From: Mycolicibacterium sp. CBMA 226
GTDB taxonomy: Bacteria; Actinomycetota; Actinomycetes; Mycobacteriales; Mycobacteriaceae
DNA length: 64,000 bases
Reading direction: 5' to 3'
NCBI RefSeq assembly: GCF_009729075.1
Contig: NZ_VTGY01000020.1
Location: 62,001 to 126,000, forward strand
Below are positions 16,606-24,047 of this stretch, piece by piece. Made by a program: the position numbers and the translations under genes. Numbering within the stretch: the first letter of the stretch is position 1; each line of letters opens with the position of its first letter. The notes beneath the pieces were generated by a model that saw only the letters and a program-made list of their open reading frames with translations, was not told the origin of the DNA and did no database searches.

Positions 16606-19600
16606 TGCTGAAACGTGCCAGGCCAAGCGGTGCCTTGGCACACGCGGGTTTCGCCGCACTCGGCAAGTACGTGGTGCGGCGACCCGTCGCGGTTTTGGTG
16701 GCCTGGGTCGGGCTTGCGGTTGTCCTGTTTCTTACGCTTCCGACGTTGATCGACGTCGCCGGCCGCCGTCCGCCGCCGTTCCTGCCCGACGACGCGCCGA
16801 CGCTGATCGCCAGCAACACCATGAAGAACGCGTTCCGCGAAGCGGACGCCGGCAACGTCGCGGTCATCCTGCTGACCGACGAGCATGGCATCAGCAAAGA
16901 CGACGAAGAGGTCTATCGCCGCCTCGTCGACAAGCTGAATGCCGACAAGACCAACGTCAGGTCTACGCAGGACTTCATCCACATTCCCGAGCTGCGCCAG
17001 GTGATGGTCAGCAAGGATGGCAAGGCGATGCAGCTGCCCGTCAGCCTCGTCGGCAGCATGGGCACCGGGCCGGGCCAGTTGGCCTTCAGCAATGCCAAGA
17101 CGACCATCGAAGATGTGGTCAAGGGCAGCGACCTGACGCTGAACATCGTGGGCGCGTCGGCGACGTTCCAAGACATCAACGAAATCGGTGCCCGCGACCA
17201 GCACATGATCGAGACGGCTACCGCCATCCTGGTCTTCTCGATCCTGATGATCGTCTACCGAAGTCTGGTGGCGATGCTGTTGCCGTTGGTCACGATCGGC
17301 GTCTCACTGATCGTCTCGCAGCAGTTGGTGGCAGGTCTGGGCCTGATGGGGCTCCCGGTCGGACCGCAGACGCTCGTCCTGATGACCGGCATGATGATGG
17401 GTGCCGGGACCGACTACGCCATATTCCTGTTCAGCCGATATCAAGAGTTCATCAAAAGAGGGATGGGCACCGATCAGGCGCTGGTCTCTGCTCTGACGTC
17501 GATCGGCGAAGTCATCGCCGGCTCGGCCGGCACCGTCGCCATCACGTTCCTGGCCCTCTCGTTCGCCACCCTCGGGGTTTTCGCCACCATCGGCCCGGCG
17601 CTGGCGGTGACCGTGCTGATCGGTTTCTTCGCGTCGGTCACCATGCTGCCCGCACTGATCGTCCTCGTCGGCCGTCGCGGCTGGATCAAGCCGCGCAAGG
17701 ACATGACCGGCAGGTTCTGGCGGCGTTCGGGCGTCAACATCGTGCGTCGCCCGGTGACCCACCTGGCCGGCAGCCTCGCGGTGCTGCTGGCGCTCGCCGG
17801 CTGCGCGTCACTGGTCCGCTACAACTACGACAACCGCAAGGACCTGGACCCGAGCGCGGCGAGCAACGTTGCCTACGAGGCACTGAACAAGCATTTCCCG
17901 GTCAGCTCGACCATGCAGCAGTTCGTGCTGATCCAGTCGCCACGTGACCTGCGCGCCCCGAAATCGCTGGCCGACATGGAGCAGATGGCGCAGCGTATCG
18001 CTCAGCTGCCGCACATCGACGCCGTGCGCGGAATCACCCGGCCCACGGGCGACGTGCTGGAACAGGCCAAGGCGACCTATCAGGCCGGTGAGGTCGGTAG
18101 CAAGCTCAAGGACGCCTCGAACCTGATCAACGGCAACGATGCCCTGCTGCAGAAACTGGTCGACGGCGAGTACCAGCTCGCCGACGCGCTCAACCAGATC
18201 CGCACGCAGGTGCTCGGCTCGATCGGCCCCGTCCGGTCCATGCTGACCCAGATGTCGGCGCTGCAGAAGCAGTACGGCGGCTCGAAGACCCTGGACGACC
18301 TGGACAAGTCGGCCAAGATGGTGTCCCAGATGACGTCGCTGGGCGACGCCGTCGGTGGGCAGTTGGTCCGGGTCGGTGACGTCTACAAGTGGTCCGGCAG
18401 AGCGCTCGACACGCTGAACGCGACGCCGTTCTGCAACTACTACCCGGCGTGCAACGACCTGAAGACCGGTCTGCAGAACGTCAACGACGGCAACGATCCC
18501 GAGACGGTCCAGAAGGTCATCAACCTCGGTCACATGCTGCAGCAGTACAAGAGCGACCCGGGCATGGACGACAAGGTCCGTGGCATGGGCACCAACATCG
18601 AGAGCATTACGAGCCTGCTCAAGCAGCTGCGCCTGTACGACACCGCGGATCTGGAGCGGCGCCTGCAGCAGGCGGTCGACGGCGTGAACCTGCTGGCCGA
18701 TTCGAGCAAGCAGCTCGCCGATGGCGTGAAGCTGCTGGTCGACCAGGTGCGCGGCATGGGCGGTGGCCTGAACCAGGCGTCGTCGTTCCTGCTGGGCATG
18801 CGGCGCGACGCCAACACACCGCAGATGGCCGGTTTCTACGTGCCGCCCGAGATTCTGAGCCGGAACGAATTCGAGAAGGCCGCGACGCTGTTCGTGTCCC
18901 CGGACGGCCACACGGTGCGCTACCTGGTGCAGACCGCGCTGAACCCATTCGGCACCGAAGCCATGGACCAGACCAACGCGATCGTCAAGGCGGCTCAGAC
19001 GGCGCTGCCGAACACGTCGCTGTCCGACGCGAAGGTGTCGATGGTCGGTCTGTCCGCGGTGAACCGCGATATCCGCGACTACTACAACAGCGACATCCAG
19101 TACATCGTCATCGTCACGCTGATCGTGGTGTTCCTGATCCTGGTGCAGCTACTGCGGTCCATCGTCGCCCCGCTCTACCTCGTGCTCTCGGTGGTGCTGT
19201 CGTACGGCTCGGCGCTGGGTATCGGCGTGGTGTTCTTCCAATTCATATTGGGCTACGACATCTCGTGGAGTGTGCCGGGTATCGCCTTCCTGGTGCTGGT
19301 GGCGGTCGGCGCCGACTACAACCTGCTGCTGATATCCCGAATACGTGATGAAGCGAAATGGGGCGTGCGGTCGGCGATCGTCAAGACGGTCGCCGCGACC
19401 GGCGGCGTGATCACCTCTGCCGGCCTGATCTTCGCGGCATCGATGCTCGCAATGACGGTCAGTAGCATCCTGGGCGCGGTGCAGCTCGGTTTCATCATCG
19501 GCGTGGGTCTGCTGCTGGACACCTTCATCGTCCGCACGGTCACCGTGCCCGCGACCGCGGCCCTGCTCGGCGACGCCAACTGGTGGCCGTCCAAGTCGCC

Positions 19601-19805
19601 GCGCCGCCGGCGCGAGGAGGCCCAGGAGGCCGCGGCACTGGCCGCCACCGAGCGGTTGCTGGCCGAGCGCCAGGCTCGGCGGGAGTCCGATGAGGTCGAA
19701 CCCTGCCCGGAGTGCGGCTACGCGGCGACCTGTGACGCCTGCCAGATGACGACGGCCTTCGAGGCAGCCGTGTCGGTGCAGCAGCGCGGCCACCTGCTCG
19801 ACTGA
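16605..19805 (+). CDS. mmpL: MmpL family RND lipid transporter
   Basis: A 1066-residue inner-membrane exporter of complex lipids, powered by the proton gradient. It shows the MmpL layout: one membrane segment near the N terminus, a first periplasmic loop, five membrane helices with the proton-relay motif GTDYAIFLFSRYQE, a long second periplasmic region with coiled-coil-like helices, then five helices with GADYNLLLISRIRDE. The start is set at ATG 16605 because a -10 box lies 7 bases upstream; a longer in-frame start at 16467 would add 46 residues unlike MmpL. After the last helix a charged cytosolic tail ends with a CPECG/CDAC cysteine cluster. It most likely exports the acyl-glycolipid made by the neighbouring PKS and acyltransferases. 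Confidence 0.93.
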   Translation: MLKRARPSGALAHAGFAALGKYVVRRPVAVLVAWVGLAVVLFLTLPTLIDVAGRRPPPFLPDDAPTLIASNTMKNAFREADAGNVAVILLTDEHGISKDDEEVYRRLVDKLNADKTNVRSTQDFIHIPELRQVMVSKDGKAMQLPVSLVGSMGTGPGQLAFSNAKTTIEDVVKGSDLTLNIVGASATFQDINEIGARDQHMIETATAILVFSILMIVYRSLVAMLLPLVTIGVSLIVSQQLVAGLGLMGLPVGPQTLVLMTGMMMGAGTDYAIFLFSRYQEFIKRGMGTDQALVSALTSIGEVIAGSAGTVAITFLALSFATLGVFATIGPALAVTVLIGFFASVTMLPALIVLVGRRGWIKPRKDMTGRFWRRSGVNIVRRPVTHLAGSLAVLLALAGCASLVRYNYDNRKDLDPSAASNVAYEALNKHFPVSSTMQQFVLIQSPRDLRAPKSLADMEQMAQRIAQLPHIDAVRGITRPTGDVLEQAKATYQAGEVGSKLKDASNLINGNDALLQKLVDGEYQLADALNQIRTQVLGSIGPVRSMLTQMSALQKQYGGSKTLDDLDKSAKMVSQMTSLGDAVGGQLVRVGDVYKWSGRALDTLNATPFCNYYPACNDLKTGLQNVNDGNDPETVQKVINLGHMLQQYKSDPGMDDKVRGMGTNIESITSLLKQLRLYDTADLERRLQQAVDGVNLLADSSKQLADGVKLLVDQVRGMGGGLNQASSFLLGMRRDANTPQMAGFYVPPEILSRNEFEKAATLFVSPDGHTVRYLVQTALNPFGTEAMDQTNAIVKAAQTALPNTSLSDAKVSMVGLSAVNRDIRDYYNSDIQYIVIVTLIVVFLILVQLLRSIVAPLYLVLSVVLSYGSALGIGVVFFQFILGYDISWSVPGIAFLVLVAVGADYNLLLISRIRDEAKWGVRSAIVKTVAATGGVITSAGLIFAASMLAMTVSSILGAVQLGFIIGVGLLLDTFIVRTVTVPATAALLGDANWWPSKSPRRRREEAQEAAALAATERLLAERQARRESDEVEPCPECGYAATCDACQMTTAFEAAVSVQQRGHLLD

Positions 19806-19885
19806 GCTCACCCTCCCCGGACGCCGGACGGCGCCCAACTCTGCCGGTAGACGCCGTCGGGCCGCGCTATGCAAGACTCGGATAC

Positions 19886-19926
19886 GACTATGGGCCGCAA
19901 CGTCATTGACGTTGCGGCCCATAGTC
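19886..19926. terminator. Perfect 41-base palindromic hairpin between mmpL and FAAL gene
   Basis: Arms 19886-19905 and 19907-19926 are exactly complementary over 20 bases with a single base between them. The hairpin sits between convergent genes that end at 19805 and 19938, so it can terminate transcription from both sides. There is no T-run. Confidence 0.75.
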
Positions 19927-19937
19927 GGTGTAGGTCG

Positions 19938-21671
19938 TCAGGCGTCGAGTCGCGCCAACGCACCCTTCCGGTACAACTCGGTGCAGGCCTGCCGGCGGAT
20001 CTTGCCGCTCGTGGTGATCGGGATCGAGCCCCGGCCGACCAGCACCAGGTCGGCGGCATTGACGCCGTGCACCTGCGAGATGGCCGAAGTGATCTCGTGC
20101 TTGACCTGTGCCAGGTTCTCGCGGACCTCGTCCTCGGTCTCGCCGCGCTTCTTCATCTCGATGACGACGGCGAACTGCTCGACACCGTCCTCCTCGAAAC
20201 CGACAGCGGCGGTGCGGCCGCCCGAGACCGCGCTGACGGTGGCCTCGATGTCATCGGGGTACAGGTTGCGCCCGCGGATGATCAACAGGTCCTTGATGCG
20301 GCCGATGATGAACAGCGAGCCCTCGGAGATGAAGCCGAGGTCGCCGGTGCGCAGCCAGGTGTCCGACGGGGTGCCCTCGGGTGCGTCCACGAGCACGCCG
20401 CGGAACGTCTTCTCGGTTTCCTCGGGCTTGTTCCAGTACCCGGCGCACACGTTCTCGCCGTGGGTCCAGATTTCGCCGACGGTGCCTTCGGGAACCTCGC
20501 GCCGGGTCTCTGGGTCGACGATGCGCACGAGCGGCGACGGCGAGAAGCCGTAGCTGACGAGCGGGCTACCCGATTCGACGCGTTCGACGATGCCGTCCGC
20601 GAGCTTCTCGGTGTCGAAGTCCACGACCGTCGGCGGCTCACCGGATTCCCGCGAAGCGACGTACAGGGTGGCCTCGGCCAGGCCGTAGCTGGGCCGAATC
20701 GCCTTGCCCGGCAGGCCGAACTTGGCGAAGCGCTGGATGTAGCGCTTGACGGTGGTCGGCTGCACGCGTTCGGCACCGCTGAAGACCGTCAGGACGGTGC
20801 TCAGGTCCTTGCCTGCCATGTCCTCGTCGGTGGTCCGCGCGGCGGCCAGGTCGAACGCGAAGTTCGGCGCGGCAGTGATGACGTTCTTGTGGCTGCCCAT
20901 CAGCTGCACCCAGCGGGCGGGCTTCACCAGGAACGAGATGGGGCTGGTCATCACGGTGTACCAGCCGCCGAGGATGGGGGTGCACACGCCGAGCAGCAGG
21001 CCCATGTCGTGGTAGAGCGGCAGCCAGGTCACGACGGTGCTTCCCGGCGGGGCGACCTTGCCCCACTCGGAGAAGAAGACCGCGATCATCTGCTCGTAGT
21101 TGGCCGAGACGTTGCGGTGCGACACCATGACGCCGGCGGCGGTGCGGGTCGAGCCGGAGGTGTACTGCAGGTACGCGGTCTCGGGGCGAACTTCGCGGCG
21201 GGAGAACGGCTTACGGCGGGTGTCCAGGTCCAGCTCGTCGACGGCGAGAACGACGGGGATGCGGCCGTCGTCGTTCGGCGTCGCGTACTGCGCGACGGCG
21301 TCCTTGCTCGCCGCGGTGGTGAGGGCGACGACGGGCTGCGCATCCTTCATGACCGAGATGACGCGCTCGTCGTGGTGACCCATGACCGGCTGGGTCAGCG
21401 GGACGGCGATCATGCCGGCCTCGAGGGCGCCGAGGAATCCGACGACGTATTCCAGACTCTGCGGGGCGACGATCACCACGCGGTCGCCGATCTCACCGTG
21501 CTGGCGCAGTTCGTGGGCCACCGCGACGCTCTGCTGGTACAGCTGAGCCCAGGTGAGGGACTTGGCCACACCATCAGGGTCGGTGTCGTAGTCCATGAAC
21601 GTGAAAGCCAGGTCGTTGGGTTGCAGGCTGGCGCGCTCGCGCAGGACGGCCGGCAGAGACGACTCGATCAC
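19938..21671 (-). CDS. Long-chain fatty acyl-AMP ligase (FAAL, FadD23/FadD24 type)
   Basis: A 577-residue adenylate-forming enzyme that activates a fatty acid as acyl-AMP and loads it onto the partner PKS instead of making acyl-CoA. Motifs: the P-loop-like YTSGSTRTAAGVMVSH, LPLYHDMGLLLG, PSYGLAEATLYV, RTGDLGF and IKDLLIIRGRNLYPDDIE near the hinge, and a C-terminal SGKIRRQ lysine. The FAAL lineage is indicated by the overall match to mycobacterial FadD23/24/26 sequences. GTG 21671 is chosen over GTG 21677 because the strong ribosome site AGGAGG (21685-21680, minus strand) then has 8-base rather than 2-base spacing. It is convergent with mmpL. It likely supplies the starter acyl chain for the PKS at 4395. 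Confidence 0.93.
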   Translation of the reverse strand: MIESSLPAVLRERASLQPNDLAFTFMDYDTDPDGVAKSLTWAQLYQQSVAVAHELRQHGEIGDRVVIVAPQSLEYVVGFLGALEAGMIAVPLTQPVMGHHDERVISVMKDAQPVVALTTAASKDAVAQYATPNDDGRIPVVLAVDELDLDTRRKPFSRREVRPETAYLQYTSGSTRTAAGVMVSHRNVSANYEQMIAVFFSEWGKVAPPGSTVVTWLPLYHDMGLLLGVCTPILGGWYTVMTSPISFLVKPARWVQLMGSHKNVITAAPNFAFDLAAARTTDEDMAGKDLSTVLTVFSGAERVQPTTVKRYIQRFAKFGLPGKAIRPSYGLAEATLYVASRESGEPPTVVDFDTEKLADGIVERVESGSPLVSYGFSPSPLVRIVDPETRREVPEGTVGEIWTHGENVCAGYWNKPEETEKTFRGVLVDAPEGTPSDTWLRTGDLGFISEGSLFIIGRIKDLLIIRGRNLYPDDIEATVSAVSGGRTAAVGFEEDGVEQFAVVIEMKKRGETEDEVRENLAQVKHEITSAISQVHGVNAADLVLVGRGSIPITTSGKIRRQACTELYRKGALARLDA

Positions 21672-21840
21672 GGACACTTCCTCCTCGGGGTATACGGGCA
21701 GGGGCGAAGGCCGGGTGTCGACGACGGTTGGGAGACAGTCAAACTGACACCGGGTGCCGGATAGCAGCGTAGGGCATACGCGCTGATTTTGACGTATCAG
21801 GCGTTTTGCTGACGAGTCTCCGGCGGTCGGTGGCGGAGAT

Positions 21841-22575
21841 TCAGCGGGCTGCCTTCGAGAACCACTTGGTCTTGATCAGCCACGAGTGCGCGGAGGCCAG
21901 CGCGAAGACCCCGCCGCACATGCAGGAGAACATCCACACGAACTTGCCGTCTTCGAGGGGCTGCAGCTCCGGCACCAGCGACGTCAGGATGCGGGTGGCG
22001 CACGCCAGGATGCCGCTGCCGGTCGCGAACAGGTAGATGTTGGCGATGCGTCGCGAGTCTTCGCTCTTGCGCAGCACCAGCAGTGCACGGCCACCGAACA
22101 CCAGTAGGTAGGTCAGGGTGCCGCAGAGCACGAGCCAGTACGCGGCCAGCCAGCCGTCGGTCGGCATGGTGAACAGGTCGGGGGAGTACTCGCGGCCGGC
22201 GACGCTCATGGAGAACAGTGCCAGCAGGATCGGGATGCACAGGGTCGCGGGTCGCTCGACGTACTGCGTGAACATCTTCTGCATGAGGGTGTCGTCGGCG
22301 AGGCGGCCGATGGCGTTGTAGACGATCGCCGAGGCGGCGACGATGTAGCAGTCGTGGCCGAGGTAGGCGGGCAGGTTCCAGACGCCGGTCAACGAGTGGA
22401 TGGCGCGGCCCAGGGTGTCGGCGGCCATGGGGGACATCAGGGCGACGGCGGCGGCCTGCAGCGCGATGTTGAGGGTCGCGGCCACTTCCCAGCGGCACGA
22501 CCAGGTGACACGGCGGATCCACAGACTCCACGCCATACAGGCGAGAGTGATGGTGATGAGAAATGTGAGAGCCAT
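21841..22575 (-). CDS. Multi-pass membrane protein of unknown function
   Basis: A 244-residue protein with about seven hydrophobic segments (approximate residues 2-20, 30-50, 70-90, 110-130, 140-165, 180-200 and 210-235) and short loops. The sequence resembles a large actinobacterial group of unknown membrane proteins (DUF6545 or MAB_1171c-like as remembered); this link is weak. The motif NLPAYLGHDCYIVAASAIVY near 67-86 is its most distinctive stretch. It lies 56 bases downstream of the HTH regulator gene on the same strand, so the two are probably one operon. No enzymatic residues are recognised. A sensor or transporter controlled together with the regulator is possible, but this is conjecture. 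Confidence 0.7.
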   Translation of the reverse strand: MALTFLITITLACMAWSLWIRRVTWSCRWEVAATLNIALQAAAVALMSPMAADTLGRAIHSLTGVWNLPAYLGHDCYIVAASAIVYNAIGRLADDTLMQKMFTQYVERPATLCIPILLALFSMSVAGREYSPDLFTMPTDGWLAAYWLVLCGTLTYLLVFGGRALLVLRKSEDSRRIANIYLFATGSGILACATRILTSLVPELQPLEDGKFVWMFSCMCGGVFALASAHSWLIKTKWFSKAAR

Positions 22576-22631
22576 GGTGGACGCCTTCTGGAAGCTCTTG
22601 TCAGCGCTGGGGGCCGCTCAGATTCTACTGG

Positions 22632-22985
22632 TCAGAGCGGCGGTGCATCAGCACGTCGCGTCATTTCGGCCAACTTGGTGGCGCGTTTGGGTATCGCCGG
22701 CGCCGCCGTGGCGACCGCGAGCGGTGCCGACTGGATGTAGTTGATGACCTCGTCGTGGCTCATCAATCCGAACCGAACTTGCAGATCGGGGTAGCTCAAC
22801 CGGAAGTGATCCGCCACCAGACGCAGTTCCTCTGCGTTGGGGTAATCGGCCTCTTTGATCCGCCGGTAGTAAGTGCTGCTCGACGTGCCGAGCGCACCGT
22901 AGATCTCCCTCGCTTCGACGTCGCCGTCGAAGATGTAGTCGAGCAGCGCTTTGAGCTGTCTGCCGTTCTGGTCTGTTCGGGGCAC
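22632..22985 (-). CDS. Small HTH transcriptional regulator, phage-immunity-repressor-like
   Basis: A 117-residue protein with a helix-turn-helix at about residues 24-45 (EIYGALGTSSSTYYRRIKE), followed by a region resembling the body of Cro/immunity-repressor-like mycobacterial regulators (NAEELRLVADHFRLS) and a disordered basic C terminus. The start is GTG 22985. It shares a 134-base divergent promoter with the gene at 23120. That interval contains two perfect palindromes (23015-23026 and 23084-23097), obvious candidates for its own binding sites. The downstream membrane protein gene is in the same orientation. Despite the phage-like resemblance, no other prophage genes are present. The effector and target genes are unknown. 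Confidence 0.7.
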   Translation of the reverse strand: MPRTDQNGRQLKALLDYIFDGDVEAREIYGALGTSSSTYYRRIKEADYPNAEELRLVADHFRLSYPDLQVRFGLMSHDEVINYIQSAPLAVATAAPAIPKRATKLAEMTRRADAPPL

Positions 22986-23014
22986 TCTGCCACGATAGAC
23001 CCTTCCCCCCTTTG

Positions 23015-23026
23015 GTTGCTAGCAAC
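23015..23026. promoter_or_regulatory. 12-bp perfect palindrome GTTGCTAGCAAC, candidate operator
   Basis: GTTGCTAGCAAC reads identically on both strands and lies 30 bases upstream of the HTH gene start on the minus strand. It is a candidate autoregulatory site for that regulator. No experimental basis. Confidence 0.4.
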
Positions 23027-23083
23027 TATTTCCGCGACACATAAGCCGTAATTGACATGGGCGTCACAGTTTCGGGAGCTATG

Positions 23084-23097
23084 TCCCAAATTTGGGA
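23084..23097. promoter_or_regulatory. 14-bp perfect palindrome TCCCAAATTTGGGA, candidate operator
   Basis: TCCCAAATTTGGGA is perfectly self-complementary and lies 22 bases before the ATG at 23120, overlapping the expected promoter position. It differs from the other palindrome in the interval, so two regulators or two site classes are possible. Confidence 0.45.
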
Positions 23098-23119
23098 ATC
23101 ATGTTGTAGTGTGCATCAC

Positions 23120-23764
23120 ATGACTGTTGCGTACGCCGGTGAGATCGACCCCGTTCTCCCTTCTGCTGCTGCGGTGACGATGCACGTCGCCGACTACGAG
23201 TTCGGCGGCGTCGACACCGCCGGTACCGCAGTTGACATGCGCCGGCTCGAAGCCCCGCTGTCGCCGGTGATCGCCGCCGAGCTCGAAGGCGGTGCCGAAT
23301 ACCTGGGAGTCGACATCGAGGTGTTGCTGATCGGTGCGCTCGGCCGGGCGATCGAACGGGTGATCGGTCCCGGGCGCGCCGCGGTCGATCTGGCCGCAGC
23401 CAAGGAACGCTGTGGCGGCGGGCTGGCGGTGCTCCGCCGGCTTGAGGTCGACTGCGTCTCGGCGTCCGATGTGGATGCGACCGCGATGGTGCATTCGGTG
23501 CGCAGCGCGCTGGCTGCAGCGACCGCAAACCCGACCGATATTGCCGACGTGTTGTTCAGTTACGGCATGTCCGCGATCGACGGCGACCACCCGGGCCCCG
23601 CGCACACGCTCGAGGTCCGGGCATTCCACGCCGACGACGCGCTGCACGTCGACTGGTGGTACGCGCGGCACCAGTTCGAGCCCTACACGGTGGAAGAGCT
23701 CGCCGAGCAGTTTGCCTATGCCGTCATCGAGCTCGCCTCGGAGGCCCTGCCGGTCGCCGACTAA
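23120..23764 (+). CDS. Stand-alone half condensation-domain-like protein
   Basis: A 214-residue protein resembling the C-terminal half of non-ribosomal peptide synthetase condensation domains. The most telling part is the final third: VLFSYGMSAI, then HTLEVRAFHADDALHVDWWY and FEPYTVEELAEQF, the typical end of such domains. The N-terminal half with the catalytic HHxxxDG is absent, so it is unlikely to catalyse condensation on its own. ATG 23120 is used because it follows the promoter palindrome; upstream in-frame codons cross that palindrome. It lies just ahead of the ileS T-box leader and is divergent from the HTH gene. It could be an accessory subunit, a binding protein or a decaying remnant. 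Confidence 0.6.
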   Translation: MTVAYAGEIDPVLPSAAAVTMHVADYEFGGVDTAGTAVDMRRLEAPLSPVIAAELEGGAEYLGVDIEVLLIGALGRAIERVIGPGRAAVDLAAAKERCGGGLAVLRRLEVDCVSASDVDATAMVHSVRSALAAATANPTDIADVLFSYGMSAIDGDHPGPAHTLEVRAFHADDALHVDWWYARHQFEPYTVEELAEQFAYAVIELASEALPVAD

Positions 23765-23785
23765 CCCGTGGTGTCCCGCGCCCGT

Positions 23786-24040
23786 TAGAATCGCTGCATT
23801 CGCATCGATCCGGCCATCACCGGGGAGCATTCGGAAGAACGGCTGGGGCCATGACGGCTGCAGCTCAGTAGAACCGAACGGGTGGGCCCGTCATCGCCTG
23901 CAGTTGAGCGGCGTGTGTGCGCGACCTTCCGGGTCGGCCGTGCGCAAGCGGGGTGGTACCGCGGCGCTCGCGTCCAGACGCGAGATCGTCGTCCCCGTGC
24001 CTGGAACTGAGCACCTTTAGGTGCACACGGCACTGGAGAC
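23786..24040 (+). ncRNA. Ile-specific T-box riboswitch leader of ileS
   Basis: The leader of ileS contains the T-box core GGGGTGGTACCGCG at 23950-23963. Its TGGT bulge (23954-23957) can pair with the ACCA end of uncharged tRNA-Ile. About 130 bases upstream, a stem I-like region (about 23795-23850) presents ATC at 23816-23818 in GGCCATCACCGGGGAGC, the expected isoleucine specifier. Downstream, CTCGCGT/ACGCGAG can form a hairpin (23967-23984), and GCACC TTTA GGTGC (24011-24024) forms another near the start codon. No U-run terminator is visible, so control of translation initiation is more likely, as described for mycobacterial ileS. The riboswitch raises ileS expression when tRNA-Ile is uncharged. 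Confidence 0.9.
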
Positions 24041-24047
24041 CCCTGAC

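Noticed and set aside
22632..22985. HTH gene as evidence of a prophage
   Set aside because: No integrase, structural genes or attachment-site repeats nearby; the HTH class is also common in normal mycobacterial chromosomes.
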